Origin: Acholoe squamosa
Lineage: Eukaryota > Annelida > Polychaeta > Phyllodocida > Polynoidae
Assembly (NCBI GenBank): GCA_949317995.1
Contig: OX439049.1
Coordinates: 15,500,395 to 15,564,394 of the forward strand
DNA: 64,000 bases
Direction: 5' to 3'
Made by a program: the position numbers and the translations under genes. The notes beneath the pieces are model-generated. The model did not search any database, was not told where the DNA came from, and saw only the letters and a program-made list of their open reading frames with translations. Of this stretch, positions 25,156 to 36,284 are shown piece by piece; position 1 is the stretch's first letter, and every line of letters starts with the position of its first letter.

Positions 25156-25673
25156 AGGAAAAGACCACCCTATTTTCATGATGCTTTATTTGGTAGACTT
25201 TGAATCTAATAAAATGATTCTGATATACTTATCACTACATCAGCAACTATAATGGAAGAAGGCAGGCATCTCTAATGTAGCCTATGACGTCACAGGAGAC
25301 CAAATGCATCATGTGCTGCATTGTTTATGCAAGCAGTATGTTGCAAAACATGTTTGTAATTGTGTAGGTAAAACTTCTAACATGATCATATAATTTAGGA
25401 TAACTAAGTGGGCCTATTTAGTACTACTAATATAAATAAATATGCAAGCACTCTGCATATAGACATTTATTAGCAGCATTAAATTAGAGATAGCCTGTGC
25501 TTCACAGTCTCCACTGGGATGCATTTGGTCTCCTGTGATGTCATAGGCTGCATCAGAGATGCCTGCCTTCTGCCCTTATAGTAGCTGATGTAGTAATAAG
25601 TATATCAGAATCATTTTATTAGATATAAAGTCTACCAAATAAAGCCATCATGAAAATAAGGTGGTCTTTTCCT
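25156..25673. mobile_element. 518-bp foldback MITE with TTAA target duplication
   Basis: Long inverted arms starting AGGAAAAGACCACCYTATTT, flanked by TTAA at 25152-25155 and 25674-25677. The sister site upstream of copy 2 (about 9178-9182) is uninterrupted. TTAA duplication is the mark of piggyBac-type elements. No transposase inside. Confidence 0.9.
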
Positions 25674-26349
25674 TTAAGATATATTTAGTCGAAGATGCAT
25701 ACTATGTTACTACCATTCATCTGGTGATTGTGATGACAGTAGGTAACTTACCTGACCACCAGGAGCCACCAAAATGGCAAATAAGAATAAAATCATACAA
25801 TATTCATCAAATACTATATCTGAACCAACAGGAACCAGGCAATACATTGCGACCATCTTGCAATCATAGACACCTCCCAGAAAAGACCTCTACTGTTTGA
25901 TGACCTTCTTGTGAAAATAGGAGGCACAGGTGCCTTCCAGATCATCTACTTCATCATCATGTGTCTGTTTGATATGATCTCTGTGAAGGGTCTCTACGTT
26001 AACTTTATAGCAGCTAAACAGCCACATTGGTGCAAGGTTAAGGAGCTGGAAGACCTGTCGTATGATGTCCAGAAAAATGTGGCTATACCCTCTGATGATA
26101 GCAGTGACTGGACGTCATCAAGCTCCTACAGTCAGTGTAAGATGTTCAACTTAAACTACAGGTTGGTTGCCTAAAATTGACCCTTTAAGGGTAGTATGAT
26201 GCCTCCAGGCACATATTCCTTTGTTGTCTTGATGCACTGGTTGATCGTGGTGTCGAGTTGCCGACTTATTGGTGTATCATGTTAAACCCTGGGACCAACA
26301 CCAAAGTGTCAGCATGATGCAATGATACAACTACTATTTCATTATAAAT

Positions 26350-26765
26350 TCCCCATGTTGCCTCCCCTTTCTTCTGAATTCCTCTTAAATCCTGAATTTT
26401 TGCTTTTAATGACTTCCTCCTTGTACTTTCTGTGCATCCTGAATTCCTTCTACTTCTTTGCTTATATCCTGAATTCCTGCTATATTTCCCTGCATATCTT
26501 GATTTCCTTCTGCTTCTTTTTATATCCTAAATTCATGTGGCCTCTTCCCTTACATCTCAATTGTCTTTTCCCTTGCATCTGGAATTTGTCATGCCTCTTT
26601 CCTGTACATATTGAATCCCTGATGCCACTTCCTGTACATCCTGAATTCCACTTCCTGTGTATCGGTTCCTGTCACCACTTCCGGTTCTGCTATCACTCCT
26701 TACATCCTGAATTCTTGCTCATTCATCCCTTACATCCTGAATTCCTGTTACTACACCCTCTTATG
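26350..26765 (+). repeat. Degenerate pyrimidine-rich repeat in intron 1 of SLC22 copy 3
   Basis: Imperfect units of about 40 bp built on TACATCCTGAATTCCTGC. Intron 1 of copy 2 has a related single stretch (ACATCCTGAAAAATGC near 9780), so it looks like local amplification. The open frame across it is not a gene. Confidence 0.65.
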
Positions 26766-29689
26766 ATGTAAAGAGGATTACTGCTGCTATGGTACTTTTA
26801 TTACATCTATCTGATGCTGGGTTCCTCATTATCGTGAATTTCCTAAATCAGTCTTTTATTGAACTTCTGTAAAACTTTATCTTTTCTGATTCCATGGTGT
26901 CTAATTTGATTTCCATACTAGTACTTACACTAGAGAGGACTTTGTATCATGGAACAGTACCATACAGGTTGCAGGAAACACACCAGTGGATTGTATGAAT
27001 GGTTGGGTGTATGACGAGTCAGAGTTTGTTACCACCATAGTGAGTGAGGTCAGTTATCGTAGACATTGTGATTCTTGCCATCTATACCTCTCATCAAAAG
27101 TAATATATAAGAAAGTAAAATGCAAGAAAATAAAACATGTTATTAAATAATGGGAGAATTTTGAGATACTTTCAAGCAACAAAGTACAGTGTTTATGTTT
27201 TCCTAAAGCAGCAATATTAAGCATGCCCAAAAATGAGGCCAATGATTGTTATGCATTACTTTTAAATTATGGACAAGTTTTAAAACAATATCTTTAATTT
27301 TTATCTAATCGATGTTCAATGTAGTGGGACCTGGTGTGTGGAAAGGAGTGGATGGTTCCCCTGGTGTCTACTGTCGCCTTTGGAGGCCAATTCCTCGGGC
27401 CACTCTGTACTGGATATCTATCTGACAGGTAAGTCTATATACAGTGCTTTTATTGAGAGGCATGCAATATCAGACATTCCCCTCTAAGATTGTAATAATG
27501 CATATAGAATTTGGTAGAGTGGTCGTAGCAGTCTAATTGCTATTGTAGGTATGTATGTCTGGCACATGTGCCTAATGGATTTCTTGACAATATGATGTCC
27601 ATCTTGTCGTCAGTGATATTGAAGGCCCTGAGCATCATCCACCTTACATTCAGGTTAATTTCTGTTTGCTTTTCAGATTTGGCAGGTGTCCTGCTCTCAT
27701 ACTATGTGTTCTATTAAAGCTTGGTGGTGGACTTTTCTCGGCTTTTGCCCCAAACTATGGTGCCATGCTTGCAGCCAGGGCCATTATTGGCTTTGGCTCA
27801 ACTGGGAGCTACATGATTTGTTTTATACTGCGTAAGTCATGAAACAATCATCCCTTTTTTACCTTTTTCACAAAACACAAATTATCTATATTGGAGCTCT
27901 CACAGCATAGCTATGACTTTCACTATCAGGTCAAACCAAAATAACGCTGTACCCCCTATGCAGACCATGGAGGTTGGCAGCTCTGACACCCACCTAGGGT
28001 CTCTTCCACAATTGTCATGGATTTCAATATACAGTAGAGACACAATAAGTGCATTTACAGATATCAAAACTGGTTAATGTGAGTACCGATACACATCAAA
28101 TAAGGGCTTCATCATAATTTTACCATGCTGTCACTTTTATGAAATGACTCAATGGTCATAGGTTTTTTAAAGTAGTTTATTGGATACAACTAAGTACAAA
28201 ATTTTAAAATGTAGTGTAAATGCTTTCCTAGCTCTTACCCATTGTAGTGCTTACACAAGGTCCCCTAATAGTGCCATGTAACTTGTATATATTCTGGTTT
28301 AATGCAGCGGTCTCAAAATTTACTTGAACATACAATCCGACAAGGACCATTTTTAGTCAATATTCAGACAATAAACTTGTGATAAGGATGAGATGAGATG
28401 AGTGGTTGATAAAGCGGGATCACAGTTCTAGTATGACAGTTAAACAGTTCTAGTATATCACAGTTGAGCATATCTCCCATTCTCCATCTTCATGGAACAG
28501 GCTTTGTATACAATTAACATTACAGCACTTGAGGTTTCCACTGGTCGAGCTCGTAAAGTGTTTGGGACGGGATTGCCAATGGCTTTTTCCATTGGCTACA
28601 TGATTGTCCCAGGTCTGGCCTTTGCTATTCGGGACTTTCGCAAACTTTCTATTGTAATGGCTGCTCCAAACATCATTGCTATATTCATCTGGTGATAAGT
28701 GCCTTTGTTCCACTGTATAAATTTATAACTTATAAATTTTGTAGTCCTATCTCTACACATAAGAAATTTGTACTGTCTTGGTAATACTATAATACCTCAT
28801 GTAAAGGGTGCACTCTGATCTGCACGACTGGCAGGTTTTAGGATTTTAGTACTGCTCCATAGTATAATATTCTGGCATATAAGGTACACCCCATATAGCT
28901 TTTGGAATTTCTATAAGGCAGAGTAGAGATACATAATTGCATATAGGGTAGACAACCACATACCTTGAGTCATCCACCTGTCACCTTGCTTTTCGTTTAC
29001 ATGTATTCCCTGGGCTCGGGATGCTAATATTGTTGAAATAGAGGTGTTATAGTACCCCATAGAATTATCTTTTAGAACATAACAAGTGATTGTTATTGTA
29101 TAATAAATCACTAAATTACTCATGTTTAACTTGTTTTCATCATGACCAACTGGCCATTTCTCCAGAAATTTCTGACTTTGGTTGCATATTTTGAACATTG
29201 AAATTGCTCCCATGTACAGCATATTGATCATAAGCATAGATAAATGATATTACTAGATGAAAGCATTAACGAAAGTACAGAAATGTTAGATACTTTTAGT
29301 ACAGGAATTATTTTTTAGAACATGTCCACCATTTCACCTTGAGCCAACCACCCCATGCATTTTACTTAATATAAAGCATTCATTATGTAGGTTATCATCA
29401 TACGATTCATGCCCAGAATAGTTTTGGATACAAACTTTGACTGGACAATGCTAGGATGCCTATATTACAACTTTCACTGGAATCCTACCAATATTATAAG
29501 AATGAACAGGAGGTAGACATCTCAGAAGTAGTTTGGATGCAAAAGGAACCATGATAATGTAGGGGAATGTGATTTCCTGCGCTCGGTTGGCCGACCCGCA
29601 GGGGCGGGTCACCAGGCAATGAATGGTTCCCCTATCGGGATCATCACGGTCCAGATGTGGATGGAAGGTGGTGATTGTCAGGCAAGGGG

Positions 29690-29762
29690 TTGTGGTCTAG
29701 TGGTATGATGCCCGTCTGCAGACATGGAGACCTGGGTTCGATTCCCTGAAACTCCAGAACGA
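29690..29762 (+). other. tRNA-like relic (SINE-type) in intron 5 of the SLC22 pseudogene
   Basis: TGGTCTAGTGGTATGATG (box A-like) and GGTTCGATTCCC (box B) lie at tRNA spacing; the ends GGGGTT and AACTCC can pair. The T stem has a mismatch and the upstream text has no tRNA feature, so a tRNA-derived repeat is more likely than a working gene. Confidence 0.5.
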
Positions 29763-31214
29763 CGTTTTCACCTACCAACCTCTACAATAATATGCTTCTC
29801 TTCTTATAGATGTTGAAAGACAACAACTCTAGTGATACTGTCCCTACGCCATAGAATCAATCATGGAATGGGAAATAACTTTTTTTTTAAAATTTTTAAA
29901 AGAATTATTTGGAAAAGTTATTTGCGTCCAAAATGTCTGCTTCCAAACTGTCCCTGCTTCCAAGGTGACCAGTCACTGTGTAAATGTAGGCAAGGTAGTA
30001 TCAGTGAAATATCAAAGTTAAAGTTCAGGCTTACAGTGACAGTAGCCCCCTCCTCCCTGGTGGAGATTTTGATACATAGTATTGAGTACTACATTCATGT
30101 TTTACATTTGGTAGGATTTTACTGAGTCCCCATGCTGACTGCTGCTACAGGGCCACTACAAAGAAGCTGACAAGGTTATCCGATTCCTTGCCAATGTGAA
30201 CAAACACCCATTACCTGAGGACTTTGATGTCTCAACTGTATCCATGGTCAGTGTTTCCATATCAATTACACATGGGCCATATGGGATAAATTTTGATGTA
30301 AATCTATAGAACATACATTGTCTCTCGGATAAAAACCCATTGAGGTAGCCTTTTGCATTGATGGGCAAAATGTTGCCACACCTAAAAGCCTGGGAATTTA
30401 GTTATGGGATTTTTCAATACCTTGGTGAATTAGTCACTTTTATATTCTTGTGCCCTGATGGCACCAACTCAATGTTTCTGTGATACCATACATAGGATGA
30501 TGGAATGAAGGTGGAATTACCAAGCATCCGCAAATGGACCCTTGTTGTTTACCTATACTGGTATGTATTTACTGCATTTTCCATTCAAAATACAAAAAAG
30601 GCCCTTGTATTATCTGTCAGATATATGCCAGCTATATAGAACCCATACTCTCACTATAAATATTATATTATAGGTACATATTTCACAGGTCCATGCTCAA
30701 AGCAAAAAATGGTCCCTAAGCCATAGGATGTTCTAAATTTCAATTGACACTAAAAAGTACATATAAATTGATACTTGGTACAAAAATTTACTAAAGAACA
30801 TGAACTACAATGGATATTTCAGGTTCACAGTAAACTTGGTTTTCTTTGCCTTGTCCCTGAATGCGGGCAGCTTGGCCGGGGATGTGTTCCTGAACACCTT
30901 CCTCCTAGGTATTGTAGAGATCCCTGCTGATGTCCTCCTGGCATTGGGTATTCAGTGGTGCCTTCTGAGACGCCGCCTGACATCATCATTCTCTCTTCTG
31001 ATGGCAAGGGTCACTAGTATCATCTGTATACAGGGGTCACTAGTATCATCTGTATAACAGGAGGTCAGTGTGGCATGCATATATTCATTTATATATGTGA
31101 TTAAGTATTGTCTGGGCCATATATTCTCAGTAAAGGGGTCACAGTTTGGTCCAGAAAAGAAATATGGAATAGACTGGTCAGTGTCAGTCAGAGAGATGAC
31201 ATAGGTAGCGTCCC

Positions 31215-32252
31215 GAGAGGGGGGCACGTTGAGCCGCTTTCACCCTTTTATTTTTTTCCTATACAATGAGCCATTAGTGTACATCTTTGGCCATACTTTT
31301 AGGTCATAAGATATTTTTTATGATCTTTCAAAGAATTAATCTTGAGGCGGCTCAACATGCCCCATGTGTGGGGTAAGTTGACCCTATCCCTGGGGTATGT
31401 TGAGCTACATGTTCAAAATGTAAGAAATTGATAGTCATACCAAACAATTTTTTCTAATTGAGATAAATGCACTCTTCCCCTTACCTGTCCATGCAATTGC
31501 TGATAGGGAAAATGTATTAAGAGTTAACATTTCAACATTTTATTAGAAAATGAGAGCTTTCAACCAGTACAGATCCCTCTTAGATTAAAAATTATCAACA
31601 TTCTTTCAGTCTATATAGCTATCTAAAGTCTCTTTCCACATGGAAAAAGTATTTTGCGTCAGGATTACTGTATTTCCCCTGTGTATAGGCTGGGCTCTGT
31701 TTACTGGCCTGCCCCGTGCATAGGCAGGGGTGAGAATGCACTTAGTGATAATACAGGCCTGCTCCATGTATAGGCCATAGAATTTACATTTTGATGGATC
31801 TCTGACCATAACTCCAGATCTAAAAGTTGAAAAAAGTTGAACATGATTCAGCCTGCCTAACAAAGTAGCGGCTCAACGTTCCCCATTGCTAATATTTTGG
31901 AATACTGTTGGTTTGCTTGAATTAAGCCAAATGCCCGGGAATGAAATAACATTGTCTACAATGGTTGATATATATATGTACTGTCAATTGCGTGAAAATT
32001 GTAGGCAAGGAGTGTGCAGTAATGAGGCAGGGACAAAAGTTCCTCACCTTCAAAAAGTTCGTTTTAGGTCGAGAAAACCATTAAAGTTGTATAACTTTGT
32101 CACAATTATCAACAAATGAATGGAATCTTGGTACTTTGCCTTGTTTATACAAGGGGAAAACATGGTAGACTAGCCAGCACAATACACGGTATGGATAAAA
32201 AAACGGGAGCAGGCAGCTCAAAGTTCCCAGTGGCTCAACGTGCCCCCCTCTC
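31215..32252. mobile_element. About 1.04-kb TIR element in intron 8 of the SLC22 pseudogene
   Basis: Perfect 21-bp inverted ends (31215-31235, 32232-32252): GAGAGGGGGGCACGTTGAGC then C. Extra copies of the GCGGCTCAACRTKCCCC core occur inside near 31347 and 31868. Copies 1 and 2 lack it in this intron. Non-coding. Confidence 0.85.
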
Positions 32253-32639
32253 CCCTACACAAACTTATGGGTCTGCCATTTCTGTCCTATCTTACCATGA
32301 ATGATGATTTCTGGGTAAGACTCTAATCACAATCTTTTTTCTTCTAATTCATAAATTCAAGCATGTGTATCTCCTTGTGAATGGATACTCAGATTTTATG
32401 CATACAGTGATCATGGCATCTTGCAACAAATTGGGTTTCCTGCACATTAATCTATTCTAACCACAATGCCATCTAATCACAAAGGATATCCACCTACTGA
32501 TCCCCTTACTTCTTCTCACAGCCTCACCCGCAGCTACCACAGCTTTGTCCATCATAGGTAAAGGTGCAGCCACAATTGCCTTCAGTGGAGCCTATGTCTA
32601 CTCGGGGGAAATCCCTACGGAGGTAAATGGGTTTTATCC

Positions 32640-32893
32640 CCATAAGTAGCCATGGTTAAGGATTCCCAATTTTCAGATATCAATAAATCTGAACTAGAAG
32701 AATGAAACGTGATTTTATCTGTCTCATAAAACATAAAACTTAATAACTCCAAGTGATTTGGAGAAACTGCTGGGACTTAGTTTTAGGATTTACCGAATAG
32801 TGAAATGTACCTTGAAGTTCATGGGCGCTCATTGATTTCAAAACCATTGAACCCTGGGCCCTAATTTGAGACTGGTGCTTATTTGAATACTTT
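32640..32893. other. Short gap between the SLC22 pseudogene and the PGRP gene
   Basis: Similarity to the other SLC22 copies stops near 32625. Nothing recognisable follows until the PGRP 3' end. Confidence 0.5.
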
Positions 32894-32899
32894 TTTATT
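32894..32899 (-). promoter_or_regulatory. Candidate polyadenylation signal of the PGRP gene
   Basis: AATAAA on the minus strand, about 20 nt past the PGRP stop codon. If used, the 3' untranslated region is very short. Position and motif are seen; use is inferred. Confidence 0.45.
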
Positions 32900-32919
32900 G
32901 CTTAAATTTCAATACCCCC

Positions 32920-35900
32920 TTACCCCAAGTGATTATTCAGGTCTTGTGCCTTGACTATGTGGTTTTGGTATAAAGCCTTGTTTCTGGAACATGTAACTTT
33001 AGTATGGGGAGGTGGTACTTTGGTAGAATAATGGGGCCAGGCCTGGATCAGGGAGTAGAGTTTGTCCCCTGGGCACGAGGTGTCATTCTGTGCCTGACGG
33101 TGTCCAAACAATTGGTAGTCTCTCTTGATGTAGCCCTGAAAGAAATTAAAACAATTGTCATGAACCTTTCTTTGTATAAAACTGTAAAGTATTGAAAAGA
33201 ATGGAGGAAAACACAGCATACTCAAAGCCCTATCAGAGCGTGTGTTACTAGGCCATGAGCCAGAGGTATTTGAGGGTTCGCCTTTGTGCAGTAAATCTAG
33301 CAATGCATTTTGGATTGCTGTCATATTTGCTGCACTTCTGGGTCGCCCAGCCTTGCTCTAGAATCCTACCAGGTGTGGAACAACATCAGAAATATGAGAA
33401 GAAAAGTATAGGCATACCAGGTACCTGCATCATACAGACAGGTCTCTAGGTCAGTTTAGACATGTCCTTATATGAATAACATTAGTCTATGAAATGTCCT
33501 CCCAGTGGGGTGTTTCAGAAGCCGGACATGATAATGAACATTAAATATCTGTTTCTAAAACTGTTAGATTCTAAACTTACATCTGCAACCATTATCATCT
33601 CTTGCCAGTCATTATAGTTATAGACACAGTAAGGTAATGGTAATGCTTTAGAAACACATGCAGTTATAAGCCTACAATCACTATTAAAACTGCTATCATA
33701 TCTCCTTATGACCGGTTGTAAACATTACCTGCTTCTGAAACACCCCACTGCTATCTTAAGCTGGGCAACCCAGTTGTCTATCAAAGTGGTTTGGGTTTCC
33801 TAGACATGCAGCAATTTCAAAAGCTTGTTTACGTTTACTGAATAAGATTGACACCTCGATTGACACTAAACACTATAGAAGCCGAAGGGCAATGATTTAG
33901 AGGAAAGACTTAATTGACATTTAGATAATGCATAGAAAAGAAGAATCACACAGAACTGTCAACAGTCTTTTGTTCTTTTTAAAAAAATTCTTTTATTATA
34001 TTGTTTATATAAGTTTGCTGACATGGTGGATTAATGAGATAGTTTCAGACTGCCGATACATGTCACATTCAATTTCCTAAAAATTGCTAGGTATACGCAT
34101 TTAATAATGAGATTAAAGATATGACGTCCTCCCTACCTTCTTCACCCCAATGTCTATGAGCTGCTGTACAGCAGTAAGGTCGGCTATGTTGGGTTGTTGT
34201 CGTGCATAGTTCCCAAGTACAGCAATACCCACAGAGCGGATGTTGTAGTGCAGGACATGCGCACCGACCACGTGCCACCCACGTCCTTCCAGCACCAACC
34301 CACTGCCGCCCACCAGGAAGTTGTAGCCAATGTCCCACCAACCTGTGCACGGAGAATTCTATTATTTACACATCTGAACAATGAGCATTTTATCTGCCTG
34401 GGATCTAAGGGGCTAAACCCATTGCACGATTGTAAAACTGGCCGACTTTACCCATCTCGCGAAGGTGATTCTTGTCAAAGTTGATTGCACAATATATTCA
34501 ATTTGGATAAGTAATTCTATATATTCAATTTGGATAAGATCCAGTATCAGGCCTTGTTTCCCGCCCATGCATGAACAGTTTCATTCAAGGTGGCCGTGTG
34601 GCAGACCTCTCGGCTGCTCGGTTAGACGCTTGTGCCATTCACGTGGGAGTTGTGATCTTTCAGAAGACAATTAATTAGATAATATTAAATAAGTATATAT
34701 ACCATAAAGTGTGAATCCCTTGTTGATATAGAATTCTATATACAGTCTAATGTGACACGATTGTCATATCTTTCAATAATAATCGAGTACCATTGTTAAA
34801 GACCAACGTGCATCGATCTGATAATTCTAGTATGTCTGTAGAGTCTAGACACATCCCTTACCATTAGCGTCCATGTGGAAGTCTTGTATGGCGCGGACCA
34901 GTTTGGAGCAGGAGATGGGAGAGGAGCAGTTCATGGTGTGGGTGTGGTGGATGAAGGTGAGTGGTACAGGAAGACTTATTGGTGCCTTATGTACAGGAGG
35001 ACGTGCACCCCACTCCTGTCTACTCAGCACCTTCAACCCTGCACCTGTGTATCAAATGTACATAAGCTAATGTCCACGACCATGGGATATTTGCACCATA
35101 AGAGGGTCAGAGTGTACCGAGTGCATATATTCAATTTGGATAAGATCCAGTATCAGGCCTTATTACATGACCTCTGTGATTTTGGGTGCTTTTTCTGGAT
35201 ATTCCCATTCTGATACCTGGTCTTAGGAGTGCTGATATCCTGAATATCGGCACTCCTACGAGTGCTGATATCCAGGATATCAGCACTCCTTACATGTCCT
35301 ATGTCACATGTCACATGTCCTTACATGTCATATGTTACATGTTAAAACCCTCGGCTGCTAGAGGTAGGCTAGAGGTAGGCTTTACCTGCCTGGGACGACT
35401 GCTGTCGGGCCCCGAGGTGTGTGTACCAATTGTGTACACACACTATGGCAGGCTTCGAGTCCCGGGGAAGGATTTTTGTTTTCAACTTGTTTTTATTGAT
35501 ATTCTATTGATTATTTATTGATTAATCGTGTAATAAAGACAGTAAAGAATGGGCTAACGGGCACCGAATTCAGTGTATCGTAGGATATCGTAACGAGTGG
35601 CCTACGATATCCTACGATACACTGAATTCGGTGCCCGTTAGCCCATTCATTACTCTCTTAATATAATGGATTCGTGGGATGCAACAGTCCCATCTCGGGG
35701 AATACAATGTAAAATATCCCATGGAAGTGGACATTTGCATTTAGCGATTTACTTCATGGTTTGGGAGGGGTAATTTGCATTTAAATGGAGAAAAATCTCA
35801 TTGCACCCTTTAAAGTGTAGGGCAGGTTAGAGTGAGATCTTAGATAGACAATTTTAGGTTTGAGGAATTACTTTTGGGATGAACATAAAGATTATTGAGA

Positions 35901-36284
35901 AAATAAAGTTCTCAAAGGTAGGTCAGTTGACATCTTGCAATGAATTAGAGGATGGCAATGCATATTATGCCCTATTAGCTTTATGTGACCTCTACTGGAA
36001 ATGGAACCTTAGAGCACACTGTCATAAGGATCCTTTTCACTAATCCTATCATAGATATTCAAAGAGTATGAAAGCGTTTTAACCATGAGGCTACTTCATA
36101 TCTAATTCCAAATCCAACTATTTAATCTGTTTCAAAGGATTTTGCAAAACGTCAGTAAATAAGATGATTAATTTAAAATATTTTAATGAATGTCAGATAT
36201 TAGAACATTAAGGTAAGTAACCAAAGACCTACCTAGGGTTAGAATTGCAGACAGAAAGACAAATAACGCAGCAGTCTTCCCCAT
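32920..36284 (-). CDS. Secreted peptidoglycan recognition protein, amidase type (PGRP), 4 exons, 218 aa
   Basis: Exons on the minus strand: 36284-36233 (ATG, signal peptide), 35044-34862, 34342-34137, 33135-32920 (TAA). Lengths 52+183+206+216 = 657 nt with matching phases. Residues 1-17 are a hydrophobic signal peptide. The PGRP/amidase_2 domain follows: [10 protein letters not shown] (25-34), IHHT (49-52), a close Cys pair C57/C63, DIGYNF (82-87), [11 protein letters not shown], and FGHRQ...TSCPG (157-170). The residues expected to hold zinc (His50, His159, Cys168) and the catalytic Tyr85 are all present, so an active N-acetylmuramoyl-L-alanine amidase that cuts bacterial peptidoglycan outside the cell is predicted. 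About 36 residues follow the usual WPH end, a longer tail than in most short PGRPs. It is a single gene here, on the opposite strand to both neighbours. Confidence 0.93.
33503..33750. mobile_element. 248-bp MITE in intron 3 of the PGRP gene
   Basis: Perfect 20-bp inverted ends CAGTGGGGTGTTTCAGAAGC. The CAGTG start recalls hAT-type ends, but no 8-bp target duplication is visible, so the class is unsure. Confidence 0.8.
34521..34555 (+). repeat. 35-bp direct repeat, first copy (PGRP intron 2)
   Basis: Identical to 35127-35161: ATATTCAATTTGGATAAGAT, then CCAGTATCAGGCCTT. The pair flanks PGRP exon 2. Confidence 0.85.
35127..35161 (+). repeat. 35-bp direct repeat, second copy (PGRP intron 1)
   Basis: Identical to 34521-34555; it abuts the left end of the TIR element at 35160. 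Confidence 0.85.
35160..35536. mobile_element. TIR element with tRNA-like tail, copy B, in intron 1 of PGRP
   Basis: Shares with copy A (21123-21746) the GATATTCCCAT segment, the ACATGTTAAAACC block, the GTTTTCAACTTG tail and the end ATCGTGTAATAA; its left end TTATTACATGA differs by one base. It carries its own palindromic block (35229-35292, GAGTGCTGATATCC type). Confidence 0.7.
35547..35648. repeat. Perfect 46-bp hairpin with 10-nt loop in intron 1 of PGRP
   Basis: Arms 35547-35592 and 35603-35648 are exact reverse complements over 46 bp, starting GAATGGGCTAACGGGCACCG; the loop is ACGAGTGGCC. It begins just past the end of the TIR element. Confidence 0.95.

Larger units (their letters stand above)
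20978..25865. other. Intergenic DNA between SLC22 copies 2 and 3
   Basis: Paralogous to 5811-9356 with insertions: the TIR element at 21123-21746 and the TTAA foldback at 25156-25673. About 22200-23200 has no clear counterpart. No gene supported. Confidence 0.6.
25866..32622 (+). pseudogene. SLC22-type transporter, copy 3 (unprocessed pseudogene)
   Basis: Exon remnants match copies 1 and 2 in order: 25866-26161, 26922-27048, 27325-27428, 27677-27831, 28526-28694, 30115-30246, 30496-30560, 30823-31063, 32522-32622. Lesions seen directly: the ATG used by copy 2 reads ATA at 25866; the donor after exon 5 is AT instead of GT at 28695; exon 6 is 132 instead of 133 nt, a 1-bp loss inside the ESPRWL motif; exon 7 lacks 33 bp (in frame); exon 8 carries a short duplication (net +14 bp) giving an in-frame TAA; exon 9 loses one codon and stops matching after 32622; exons 10 and 11 are absent. 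Introns are kept, so this is a decayed tandem duplicate and not a retrocopy. A transcript could still exist, but no transporter could be made. Confidence 0.92.

Noticed and set aside
26322..26771. Open frame of 149 aa in intron 1 of SLC22 copy 3
   Set aside because: Follows a degenerate pyrimidine-rich repeat; no transporter similarity, and exon 1 joins exon 2 directly.
32116..32304. Open frame next to the right TIR at 32252
   Set aside because: Crosses the end of the TIR element and has no recognisable product.
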